DNA of 49,154 nucleotides from an uncultured Selenomonadales bacterium (lineage in GTDB: Bacteria > Bacillota > Negativicutes > Acidaminococcales > Acidaminococcaceae): assembly GCA_900315345.1 (NCBI GenBank), contig OMYP01000015.1, forward strand, positions 1-49,154, in the 5' to 3' direction. This document shows, one piece after another, positions 1 to 7,931 of this stretch. A program made the translations under genes and the position numbers. Each line of letters begins with the position of its first letter. Position 1 is the stretch's first letter. The notes below the pieces were generated by a model. That model saw only the letters and a program-made list of their open reading frames with translations, was not told the DNA's origin and searched no databases.

Positions 1-31
1 TTTCTTCAACAGAATACTTTTCTTTTCTCAT
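1..31 (-). CDS. 5' end of an unidentified leftward gene (partial)
   Basis: An ATG at 31-29 on the minus strand opens a frame reading MRKEKYSVEE before the window edge. It is preceded at 8 nt by a good Shine-Dalgarno (AAGGGAG on the minus strand, positions 46-40). The start and ribosome site are visible, but ten residues are too few to name a family. It is divergent from leuS, and the roughly 220 bp between them must carry promoters for both. Confidence 0.5.
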   Translation of the reverse strand, partial: MRKEKYSVEE

Positions 32-158
32 AAAAATAGCTCCCTTCATAGAATTCAGTGTTTTTTATTTCACTGTTTCCTATAAAGGGAGCATATCACC
101 GGACAGGCCGGGGGGCTGTTTTATTATTTTGCGGAGAGTGCCTTCTTGATTCTTAAAA

Positions 159-187
159 TTGACTAATAACCGGCAGAGTTGTATAAT
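159..187 (+). promoter_or_regulatory. Sigma-A promoter of leuS
   Basis: TTGACT at 159-164 and TATAAT at 182-187 are separated by 17 bp. Transcription would begin near 194, leaving a leader of about 60 nt. This is too short for a T-box, which often controls leuS in Bacillota. Confidence 0.75.
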
Positions 188-255
188 TTAATAGTTAATC
201 TTTGCAAATCTAAAAGTAAAATGTTTGAGTTATTTAAACCCGGGAGGTTAAAGAT

Positions 256-2736
256 ATGCTGGAAGAAAAATATGCTCCCCATGCCATTGAAAAAAAGTGG
301 CAGCAGTACTGGGAAGAGCACAAGACCTTTAAACGCGAAATGAATACGGCAAAGCCAAAATCCTATGTACTGGAAATGTTTCCGTATCCCTCCGGAAACC
401 TGCACATGGGCCATGTACGCAATTATTCTATCGGCGACGTTGTAGCCCGGTTCCGCACCATGCGGGGCTTTAATGTGCTGCATCCCATGGGCTTTGATTC
501 CTTTGGCATGCCGGCGGAGAATGCGGCCATTGAGCATGGTATTCCCCCGAAGAAATGGACTCTGGAAAATATCGACAATATGACCCGGCAGTTAAAACAG
601 CTGGGGCTGTCCTATGACTGGGACCGGGAAGCCATTACCTGTAAACCGGATTATTATAAATGGACGGAATGGTTCTTTGAATTGTTCTACAAACGGGGAC
701 TGGCTGTTAAAAAGAATTCTTCCGTAAACTGGTGCGACCACTGCAATACCGTACTGGCCAACGAGCAGGTAGAAGACGGAAAATGCTGGCGCTGCAAGCA
801 CGAAGTTCATAAAAAACAGCTGAGCCAGTGGTTCTTTAAAATTACGGATTATGCGGATGAACTGCTGAAGGATCTGGAGAAGATCCCCGGCTGGCCGGAA
901 CGTGTAAAGATCATGCAGGAAAACTGGATCGGCCGCAGTGAAGGTCTGGAATTCAGTTTTGATGTTCCCGCGCTGAATGAAAAACTGCCCGTATATACGA
1001 CCCGCCCCGATACGATCCAGGGCGTGACCTTTGTGGTGGTTCCGCCGGAGCATCCTATTGTTGAAAAAATGCTGAAAGGGAATCCCCGGGAAGCGGAACT
1101 CCGTGCTTTCTGTGATAAAGTGCGCAATACCAGCGACATTGAACGTACTTCCAGCACCAGTGAAAAACTCGGTATGTATACCGGTTTTGACTGCGTGCAT
1201 CCCCTGATGGGCCATAAGGTCCAGATCTGGATCACCAACTACGTACTGTTTGATTACGGTACCGGCGCGGTTATGGGCGTGCCTACCCATGACGCCCGTG
1301 ACTGGCAGTTCGCCACGAAATACAATATTCCCAAGATTCTGGTCATCCAGCCGAAAGACAGGGAACTGAAACTGGAAGATATGACCGATGCCTATGAAGA
1401 AGACGGCATCATGGTGAACAGCGGCAAGTTTGACGGCATGACCAATACGGAAGCCATGGCAGCGGTCAGCGATGAAATTGAACGCCTCGGCGTAGGTAAA
1501 CGCCGCGTCAACTACCGTCTCCGTGACTGGTTGATTTCCCGCCAGCGTTACTGGGGTGCCCCCATTCCTATCATTTACTGCCCTAACTGCGGCGAAGTGC
1601 TGGTTCCGGAAGAGGAACTGCCGGTTATGCTGCCGGAAGATGTCAAATTCGACGCCGGCGCCAAATCTCCCCTGGCTACCAGTGAAAGCTTCCTGCACTG
1701 CAAGTGCCCCAAGTGCGGTGCTGACGCTACCCGGGAAACGGATACCATGGACACCTTCCTGTGTTCTTCCTGGTACTATCTCCGTTATACCGATCCGAAA
1801 AACGATAAGGCACCTTTTGCCAAAGAAGTTAATGGCTACTGGGGCCCTGTAGACCAGTACATCGGCGGCATTGAACACGCCATCCTTCATCTGCTGTATT
1901 CCCGCTTCTTCCTGAAGGTATTGCGGGATGCGGGCATGGTAGATTATGACGAACCCTTTACCAACCTGCTGACCCAGGGTATGGTCATCAAAGACGGAGC
2001 CAAGATGAGCAAGTCCCTTGGCAACGTGGTTTCCCCGGAAGAAATCCTGGAGAAGTTCGGCGCCGATACGGCCCGTCTGTTTATCCTTTTTGCGGCTCCT
2101 CCTGAAAGGGAACTGGAGTGGAGCGACCAGGGGGTAGAAGGAAGCTTCCGTTTCCTGAACCGTGTATGGAGGATCGTAAGCCACTTTAAAGACGTGGCGA
2201 AAGAAGAAGCCTATGATCCCGCATCTCTGGACGAATCGGACAAGGCCCTGCGCCGCGCGTTGAACGCTTCTATCAAAAAGGTGACGGAAGACGTTGACCA
2301 GCGCTTCAACTTTAACACGGCTATCAGTTCACTGATGGAACTGGTAAACGCCATGTATGCGTACAAAGACGGGCAGAAAAATTACAATGGGGGCTTGGTT
2401 TACGAAACGGTCAAAGACCTGCTGCTGCTGTTGGCTCCCTTTGTTCCCCATATTACGGAAGAATTGTGGCACGGAGTAATTGATGAAAAATCCAGCGTCC
2501 ATAATCAGAGCTGGCCTGCATATGATGAAGGAGCCCTGAAAGTGGACAATGTTGAGATCGTTCTCCAGATCAACGGCAAGGTGCGTGACCGTCTGGTGGT
2601 TCCGGCGGAAGCTACGAAAGATGAGCTGGAAAAACTGGCTCTGGCGGATGAACGGATAAAGACCCTGATCGGCAGCGGGACTGTACGCAAAGTAATCGCT
2701 GTACCGGGCAGGCTGGTCAATATTGTTGTAAAATAA
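256..2736 (+). CDS. leuS: Leucyl-tRNA synthetase
   Basis: Cytoplasmic class I aminoacyl-tRNA synthetase that charges tRNA-Leu with leucine. The 826 residues match a full-length bacterial LeuRS. The HIGH-type motif HMGH lies at residues 50-53 within [11 protein letters not shown], and KMSKS at 583-587. Two Cys-rich zinc-type pairs are visible (CDHC...CWRC near 157-180 and CPNC...CPKC near 441-490). The central region carries the CP1 editing domain, with the threonine-rich segment [10 protein letters not shown] near 250. The ATG at 256 has GGGAGG 9 nt upstream. It stands alone with its own promoter and is followed by a hairpin-rich spacer. Confidence 0.97.
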   Translation: MLEEKYAPHAIEKKWQQYWEEHKTFKREMNTAKPKSYVLEMFPYPSGNLHMGHVRNYSIGDVVARFRTMRGFNVLHPMGFDSFGMPAENAAIEHGIPPKKWTLENIDNMTRQLKQLGLSYDWDREAITCKPDYYKWTEWFFELFYKRGLAVKKNSSVNWCDHCNTVLANEQVEDGKCWRCKHEVHKKQLSQWFFKITDYADELLKDLEKIPGWPERVKIMQENWIGRSEGLEFSFDVPALNEKLPVYTTRPDTIQGVTFVVVPPEHPIVEKMLKGNPREAELRAFCDKVRNTSDIERTSSTSEKLGMYTGFDCVHPLMGHKVQIWITNYVLFDYGTGAVMGVPTHDARDWQFATKYNIPKILVIQPKDRELKLEDMTDAYEEDGIMVNSGKFDGMTNTEAMAAVSDEIERLGVGKRRVNYRLRDWLISRQRYWGAPIPIIYCPNCGEVLVPEEELPVMLPEDVKFDAGAKSPLATSESFLHCKCPKCGADATRETDTMDTFLCSSWYYLRYTDPKNDKAPFAKEVNGYWGPVDQYIGGIEHAILHLLYSRFFLKVLRDAGMVDYDEPFTNLLTQGMVIKDGAKMSKSLGNVVSPEEILEKFGADTARLFILFAAPPERELEWSDQGVEGSFRFLNRVWRIVSHFKDVAKEEAYDPASLDESDKALRRALNASIKKVTEDVDQRFNFNTAISSLMELVNAMYAYKDGQKNYNGGLVYETVKDLLLLLAPFVPHITEELWHGVIDEKSSVHNQSWPAYDEGALKVDNVEIVLQINGKVRDRLVVPAEATKDELEKLALADERIKTLIGSGTVRKVIAVPGRLVNIVVK

Positions 2737-2835
2737 AACATTCGAATTTGCGAATTTTTCCATTAAAAATTTGTGATTCAGATTCTGTAGCCTTTGTAAA
2801 AAACATTGGCTGCCAGATGGACAATTGAAAAGTTA

Positions 2836-2860
2836 GCAGGCCTGTAGGTTTCAGGCCTGC
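2836..2860 (+). terminator. Perfect hairpin downstream of leuS
   Basis: GCAGGCCTG (2836-2844) pairs perfectly with CAGGCCTGC (2852-2860) across a 7-nt loop. Only a weak T stretch follows (acgcttttg), so it is either a poor terminator or an RNA 3' end protector. It is the first of three stem-loops in the 426-bp leuS-comEA spacer. Confidence 0.5.
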
Positions 2861-2871
2861 ACGCTTTTGTT

Positions 2872-2917
2872 CTTTACCGGCTTTACTGACGATTTTCAGT
2901 GAGTGAAGCGGGTAAAG
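2872..2917 (+). repeat. Complex stem-loop in leuS-comEA spacer
   Basis: CTTTACC (2872-2878) pairs with GGTAAAG (2911-2917). Inside it, GCTT pairs with AAGC and ACTGA (2885-2889) with TCAGT (2896-2900), giving a long interrupted hairpin. No T-run follows, so it is not an ordinary terminator. Function unknown. Confidence 0.45.
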
Positions 2918-2970
2918 GGAAAAAGAGGCTGTAATGGGACAGAATAACTGTAAAAAATTAATATTTGAAT

Positions 2971-3027
2971 AAAAGACGAATTGGATTTCCGTAAATTGCT
3001 ATGGAAATCTGTTCGTCTTTTCTTTTT
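2971..3027 (+). terminator. Long rho-independent terminator before comEA
   Basis: AAAAGACGAA (2971-2980) pairs with TTCGTCTTTT (3012-3021), and GGATTTCC (2983-2990) with GGAAATCT (3003-3010), around a central loop. TTTTCTTTTTT follows. The A-run on the left arm would let it also act on leftward transcripts. It insulates comEA from leuS. Confidence 0.7.
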
Positions 3028-3162
3028 TCAAAAAGAAAGATGCTGCATCTATAAAGCCGTAATAATTCAGGACATCATTATTAATATAAAAAAGTAGCGC
3101 AGAAACAATGAGGGGCACAGTGGCAGCTTTTGTAATGCCGTGAAAGAAAGGAGTGATTGATA

Positions 3163-3864
3163 ATGGAGACAAAAACAGTGCAGAAATTAGGTTTGTTCTG
3201 TGTCAGTATTGCCTTGTGCAGTGCGGCTTCCTGGTGGAACGGGAACATGGAAACAGAACAGCAGGCGAAACAAATCGCGGAATTGCCGGCTGCGGCAGTA
3301 GTACAGCCGGTACAGGTTACAGTTTGCGTAAGCGGAGCCGTTGCCAAACCTGGAATATATCAGGTGGAGAAAGGAAGCAGGGCTAACCAGGCAATCGAAC
3401 TGGCAGGCGGGGTAACGGAAGAGGCTGATATGGACAGGGTGAACCTGGCACAGTTATGCAAGGACGGCGGTCATATTAAGGTACCACGCTTATCCCAGGC
3501 GAGGCTGAGGAAAAAAATAGCGGCAGAATCTGATGCAGCTTTCAAAAACGGAGACGGAAAAACTGGGGTGGATTATGCAGTCGAGAATGTTCAGGATGAA
3601 GGCAATATTACGGAAAAAAGTGATAAATGGATTGCCAAAGGAACGGGTTACGATACACAACGAAAAGCGAACTCTCTGACGGTGCATCTGAATTCAGCCA
3701 GTGAAGCAGAACTGGAGCAATTGCCGGGAGTGGGGAAATCCACTGCCCGTCAGATTGTAATATTTCGGAATCGTAAAGCCTTTCAGCGAATCGAGGATGT
3801 AATGCTGGTTCCAGGCATCGGGCCGGCCAAATTTGAGAAGATGCGGGACTGGCTGGCATTATAA
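3163..3864 (+). CDS. comEA: ComEA-type DNA-binding competence protein
   Basis: Membrane-anchored receptor that binds incoming double-stranded DNA and passes it to the ComEC channel. The protein (233 aa) has an N-terminal hydrophobic anchor (about residues 8-22), then an SLBB-like domain (about 50-110, VTVCVSGAVAKPGIY), a polar linker, and a C-terminal double helix-hairpin-helix from about 165 (LPGVGKSTARQI and VPGIGPAKFEKM). I chose the ATG at 3163 because GAAAGGAG ends 10 nt upstream. A TTG at 3157 sits too close to it. The downstream partner comEC lies 320 bp away, with a repeat element between them. Confidence 0.92.
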   Translation: METKTVQKLGLFCVSIALCSAASWWNGNMETEQQAKQIAELPAAAVVQPVQVTVCVSGAVAKPGIYQVEKGSRANQAIELAGGVTEEADMDRVNLAQLCKDGGHIKVPRLSQARLRKKIAAESDAAFKNGDGKTGVDYAVENVQDEGNITEKSDKWIAKGTGYDTQRKANSLTVHLNSASEAELEQLPGVGKSTARQIVIFRNRKAFQRIEDVMLVPGIGPAKFEKMRDWLAL

Positions 3865-3869
3865 AACTT

Positions 3870-4081
3870 AAGGAAACACTGATTAATTCATCTGTGCGCT
3901 TGCCAGTGCTTTTTGTGAATGATTTCGTCATTGTCTCTTGACGCAGCCCTCCTCTGTATAAGCGATTCGCACGCAAGCAAAGCTTGCGGCTCTCTGCTTA
4001 CGCTGCGCCTTCGAGCCACTTCCTTGTCATTCGCAAAAAGTCCTCGGCAATCGCACAAACTCATTTAATCAGTGTTTCCTT
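3870..4081. mobile_element. MITE-like 212-bp inverted-repeat element
   Basis: The ends are a perfect 17-bp inverted repeat: AAGGAAACACTGATTAA at 3870-3886 and its complement at 4065-4081. Beyond these the two arms stay similar for about 50 bp (TGTGCG, TTGCC, CTTTTTG and GAATGA recur in order, with one small indel). The centre holds a further hairpin, CGCAAGC-AAA-GCTTGCG at 3972-3988. No ORF with a ribosome site lies inside and no transposase is present. I see no clear target-site duplication. The symmetry and size fit a non-autonomous miniature element. It fills almost all of the comEA-comEC spacer. Confidence 0.65.
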
Positions 4082-4185
4082 CAATAGTTGTTCTGTTGCT
4101 ATTTATTGAAAAGCCTTTTACGAAAGTAAATATGTTTTATAAGCGTTTTCATAAACAGTAATGACTGATTGCAGGAGGAATAATT

Positions 4186-6564
4186 TTGGGGAAATGGCTT
4201 ATGCTGTCGGCGTTCTGCTTTTGTCTGGGAGACGCGGGGGCCTTTTATGAAAAACAGGAACTGTTTTACGGCGGGGTTGCCGGTGTGGGAATTTGGGGCG
4301 TAACTTGCCTTCTGGCATTATATTTGTGCCGCAATTATGGTGACAGCGGGAAAATTTGCTTTTGCGCAGATGTGAAACGGGATATCTGCATACTGATGTC
4401 TCTTTTGATGATAGTATTCGGCTTTCTGGCAGGGAAGGCATCGGAAACCGGAAAGGCTCAATGGAAAAAAATTATAGGGAAGCCAATTGTGCTTCAGGGA
4501 TTTGTTCAGCCGAACAGTCTGCAAAAACGGGAACAGGGGCTCCATGCAGTGTTTTCAGCGGAATTTCCATTGCGGGGGAACGTGAGGATTTTTATCAGGA
4601 CGGATAAAAATGACACGGATCGGGTCGCCCGGGATCTGTTGTTAAAAAAAGTCCAGGTTTCCGGTATTTTGCAGGAAAATGTATATTTGTGGAACCCGGG
4701 AGCATATGATGGATATAAGTCTGACAGGATCCATGGGATTTATGGAAAAATAACGGCTTCGCCAGATGATTTACAGGTCATGGACGATCCTATCCCGATA
4801 TATTTACGTTTTTCTGTTTTTTCACATAGAATCAGGGAAGCGGCTCTTTCCAGGATGAAAACCAGGGAAGCCGCGATTTTGCCGGGAATGATACTGGGAG
4901 GTTATCAGGGAGTGGATCCGGAAGATGCCGACGTTTTCCGTGACAATGGAACGGCTCATCTTTTGGCGGTTTCAGGCACACATGTGGCAGTGCTGACGGC
5001 GTTTTTAAATGTTTTGCTGCAGCCTGTGGGCATTTATCGCACATACATAATTCAGGTTCTATTATTTCTTTATGCGTTAGTTTGTGGGTTGCAGCCTTCT
5101 GTTATCCGGGCGGTTTTTATGGCCTGTGTTTTATTATGGGGTGAAAGGACGAAGCGCCGGGCGGACCGCTTTCGCCTTCTTCTGTTAACTGCTATGGCGC
5201 TTTTGCTGATTCATCCATTCTGGCTTCTGGATATAGGGTGGCAGCTGTCTTTTGCCACAACTGCAGGTCTGCTGCTTGCCTGTTCCCGGGTGACTGGGTA
5301 TATACCGGAAAATCTGCCGGATTGGATCCGTTCGCTGGCAGGGGTTTCCTTAACGGCTCAGATTTTTTCACTTCCTTTTGTTATATTTTACTTTCACCGG
5401 GTTTCCCTGATCGGGATAATCAGCAACCTGATCCTGCTGCCCGGGCTGGAAACGGCGGCGTTCCTTTTTTTAATCGCTGTGTGTTTGATGCCTCTTGTGC
5501 CTTTCATCAGTGGCAATCTCATGCAGGTTGCGGAATTTTTGGCCCGGGGTGCCGTTGGTTTGGGAACAGTTCTTGCAAAAATCCCTTTTTCTGCAGTAGA
5601 TGTGGCAGACTGGGGATGGCCAGGTATGGTATGTTATTGTGCTTTTCTGTTTGTGTTTTTAGATATCGGGGCATTTAAATATATTTCTTCACGGAAGAGG
5701 AGATATCTGTTGCTGATTATAGGGATATCTGCCCTTTTTCTTATGGGAATCCGGTACGCGTTGCCTCAGCCGCTGACCGTCCACTTTATGGATGTGGGCC
5801 AGGGGGATGCGGCATTGATCCGGACGCCTGCGGGAAAAAATATACTGGTCGATACAGGCGGCTTTATGGGTGAAGGGGATGTTTCCCGGATGGTGCTCCT
5901 GCCTTATCTCCGTTATCTTGGGGTGAAAAAAATCGATTTACTCTGTCTGAGCCACGGGGATCATGATCATGCCGGAGGGGCTGCAGGTCTGGCAGGAAAG
6001 CTTCCTGTAAGAACCGTATTCCTGGGAAATTCTTCAGAAGAGTCGCCGGATGTAAAGAAACTGCTGGGAAAGGTTGGTAAAGAAACATCTGTACAGCGGC
6101 TGTATGACGGCGAACAGTGGCAGATCGGCGACTGCAGGATACAAGTGGCATCTGCTTCTTCAAGGCAGGGCAACACAGTCGGTATAACGGATTCAAACAG
6201 TGCATCGCTGGTACTGCAGTTTTTCTGTCAGGGGCATTCACTGATATTTACAGGGGATGCAGACGGGGATACAGAAGAAAGGGCCGTAAAATACCTGCAA
6301 AGAACCGATGTGCTGAAAGTCAGCCATCACGGCTCGGATAGCTCGTCTTCTTCTCATTTTCTTCATCATATCTGTCCCCGTTACGGAGTAATTTCTGTGG
6401 GTGCCAATAACCGTTACGGCCATCCGGCGCCGGGTGCGCTGGAACGTCTGCAAGCTGCGGGAATCTTACCCCTCCGCACAGATCGTCTGGGAGCAATAAA
6501 AATTGAATTTACAAAGGATGGACCACGATGGTACAGTTATCGTTATCAGGGAAATCAATTTTAA
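4186..6564 (+). CDS. comEC: ComEC/Rec2 DNA-uptake channel protein
   Basis: Polytopic inner-membrane protein that transports single-stranded DNA during transformation. It has 792 residues, the usual size for the family. Hydrophobic helices lie near the N terminus, followed by an OB-like soluble region (about 90-200). The competence membrane domain spans about 220-520 and includes LAVSGTHVAVL. A metallo-beta-lactamase-like domain starts near 530 (FMDVGQGDAALI) with the metal motif SHGDHDHAGG at 589-598. The TTG start at 4186 is supported by AGGAGG 7 nt upstream. Together with comEA and comFC it suggests uptake machinery is encoded, though comEB is not nearby. Confidence 0.95.
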   Translation: MGKWLMLSAFCFCLGDAGAFYEKQELFYGGVAGVGIWGVTCLLALYLCRNYGDSGKICFCADVKRDICILMSLLMIVFGFLAGKASETGKAQWKKIIGKPIVLQGFVQPNSLQKREQGLHAVFSAEFPLRGNVRIFIRTDKNDTDRVARDLLLKKVQVSGILQENVYLWNPGAYDGYKSDRIHGIYGKITASPDDLQVMDDPIPIYLRFSVFSHRIREAALSRMKTREAAILPGMILGGYQGVDPEDADVFRDNGTAHLLAVSGTHVAVLTAFLNVLLQPVGIYRTYIIQVLLFLYALVCGLQPSVIRAVFMACVLLWGERTKRRADRFRLLLLTAMALLLIHPFWLLDIGWQLSFATTAGLLLACSRVTGYIPENLPDWIRSLAGVSLTAQIFSLPFVIFYFHRVSLIGIISNLILLPGLETAAFLFLIAVCLMPLVPFISGNLMQVAEFLARGAVGLGTVLAKIPFSAVDVADWGWPGMVCYCAFLFVFLDIGAFKYISSRKRRYLLLIIGISALFLMGIRYALPQPLTVHFMDVGQGDAALIRTPAGKNILVDTGGFMGEGDVSRMVLLPYLRYLGVKKIDLLCLSHGDHDHAGGAAGLAGKLPVRTVFLGNSSEESPDVKKLLGKVGKETSVQRLYDGEQWQIGDCRIQVASASSRQGNTVGITDSNSASLVLQFFCQGHSLIFTGDADGDTEERAVKYLQRTDVLKVSHHGSDSSSSSHFLHHICPRYGVISVGANNRYGHPAPGALERLQAAGILPLRTDRLGAIKIEFTKDGPRWYSYRYQGNQF

Positions 6565-6578
6565 TTCATTAGGGTTCA

Positions 6579-6587
6579 TGATATAAT
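6579..6587 (+). promoter_or_regulatory. Extended -10 promoter of holA
   Basis: TGATATAAT forms an extended -10 (TGn plus TATAAT at 6582-6587) just after comEC. No convincing -35 is visible. It would give a leader of about 30 nt to holA. Confidence 0.45.
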
Positions 6588-6622
6588 AAATCAAACCACA
6601 ATTTAAACGGAGATATCTAAGC

Positions 6623-7708
6623 ATGAAAGCAAAATCAACCGGTCTGGCTCCGGATATTTTCATAAAGCAGCTTGAAAACGGAAATATTCCGACAGTCGTG
6701 TGTATTATAGGGGAAGAGCCTTACTACAGGGATCTGGTCCGGCATACGCTGCTGGATAAAATTTTTGCAGATGTTCCCGCAGACAGCAGGGATATTACCG
6801 TATTTGACGAAAAGTCAGACCTGAAAAAACTGGATACACTGATCAATACCTACCCCTTTTTCAGCGGCAGGACGGTAGTGATGGTTACTGATAAAGAACT
6901 GCTGAATCCCAAAGCAGAGGCGGAAGGGAAAAAAGCAAAGTCTGCCGGGAAAGGGAGGGCAAAGGATACAGATTTGTCGAAGCAGGAAAGATTGCAAAAA
7001 CTGCTGGGAGATGTGCCGGATTTCTGTACGGTGATACTGCAGACCGAAAAAATGGACGGACGTCAGAAATTCACGAAATTCCTGCAAAAGGAAACTGTGT
7101 ATGTAGACTGTTCCCCGGTAGATTCCCGGTATCTTCCCGCCTGGCTTGCACGGCAGGCGGAACAGCGCGGTGGAAAACTGGACCGGGGTGCTATACAGCG
7201 GATTCAGGAGTACCTGGCAGTGGTGGACAATCCGCCGTTGCAGTTACTGGCATCTGAAATGGAAAAGATATCTGTTTTTGCAGGAACGCGAAAAGAATGG
7301 ACTGCCGGGGATGTAGATATGCTGTTTTCCGCCTTGCCGGAGGCCGGTGCTTTTGCATTGAGCAATGCTATTATCGCCAAGGATACGATCCTTGCTTTAC
7401 AGCTTCTTGCTGAAGAGCGGAAAAAGAATGCATATCTTCCTTTAATGGCTGCCAAGCTTCTGGCGCACCTCCGTAACATTCTTATGGTCAAAGAATGCGG
7501 AAGGATGGGAGAGTCGCCGCAACAGATTGCTGCAAAGATTCACAAGGCGCCGTTCCTTGTTTCCATGTGGCAGCGGGAAGGAACCCGCTTTACCGAATCG
7601 CGCCTTCGCAATGGAATTCAGTCGCTGGATCAGATGATCGAGGAAATCGGTCTGGGTGGTCGGCAATTTGACAGAATGGAAGAAATTATTGCGATTTTAT
7701 GTGCTTAG
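6623..7708 (+). CDS. holA: DNA polymerase III delta subunit
   Basis: Subunit of the clamp-loader complex that opens the beta sliding clamp in replication. The 361-residue protein follows the HolA pattern: N-terminal AAA-like domain without a working P-loop (VVCIIGEEPYYRDLV), a central region with ADVPADSRDITVFDEK-type strand order, and a C-terminal helical part (PLMAAKLLAHLRNILMVKE). A lysine-rich insertion (about residues 95-115) is unusual but looks like a surface loop. The common Bacillota arrangement comEA-comEC-holA is retained. The ATG at 6623 has a modest GGAG 10 nt upstream. Confidence 0.93.
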   Translation: MKAKSTGLAPDIFIKQLENGNIPTVVCIIGEEPYYRDLVRHTLLDKIFADVPADSRDITVFDEKSDLKKLDTLINTYPFFSGRTVVMVTDKELLNPKAEAEGKKAKSAGKGRAKDTDLSKQERLQKLLGDVPDFCTVILQTEKMDGRQKFTKFLQKETVYVDCSPVDSRYLPAWLARQAEQRGGKLDRGAIQRIQEYLAVVDNPPLQLLASEMEKISVFAGTRKEWTAGDVDMLFSALPEAGAFALSNAIIAKDTILALQLLAEERKKNAYLPLMAAKLLAHLRNILMVKECGRMGESPQQIAAKIHKAPFLVSMWQREGTRFTESRLRNGIQSLDQMIEEIGLGGRQFDRMEEIIAILCA

Positions 7709-7898
7709 GAAATTGCAGAAACATTTTCCCGGCTAAGTCCGGAAGCCTTAATTCCGGATCATGAACGGATTGCTTTTCGCACGCATCCGGGAAGTTATTA
7801 TGTAGACAATTTCGATGGGTTTTGATAAAATAATTTCTATAATAAGTGTAAACGACATCTTATAAATAGGTTTTAAATTAAATGGATTTTCATCAGGC

Positions 7899-7931
7899 AA
7901 GGGGGGAAAGGCGGATTTCCGCCAAATTATT
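7899..7931 (+). promoter_or_regulatory. Shine-Dalgarno separated from start by a hairpin (glutamine synthetase)
   Basis: AAGGGGGG at 7899-7906 is the only purine-rich ribosome site, yet it lies 25 nt from the ATG at 7932. Between them GGCGGA (7910-7915) pairs perfectly with TCCGCC (7918-7923), leaving 8 nt to the start. Folding the hairpin would shorten the effective spacing to about 11 nt. nusG shows the same arrangement at 37082-37113. Confidence 0.6.

Noticed and set aside
100..255. T-box riboswitch before leuS
   Set aside because: The promoter at 159-187 leaves only about 60 nt of leader, with no T-box sequence or terminator.
592..2184. 530-codon minus-strand open frame inside leuS
   Set aside because: It is wholly antisense to a complete leuS, has no ribosome site and no recognisable protein motif. 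Similar long antisense frames lie in gltX, rpoB and rpoC.
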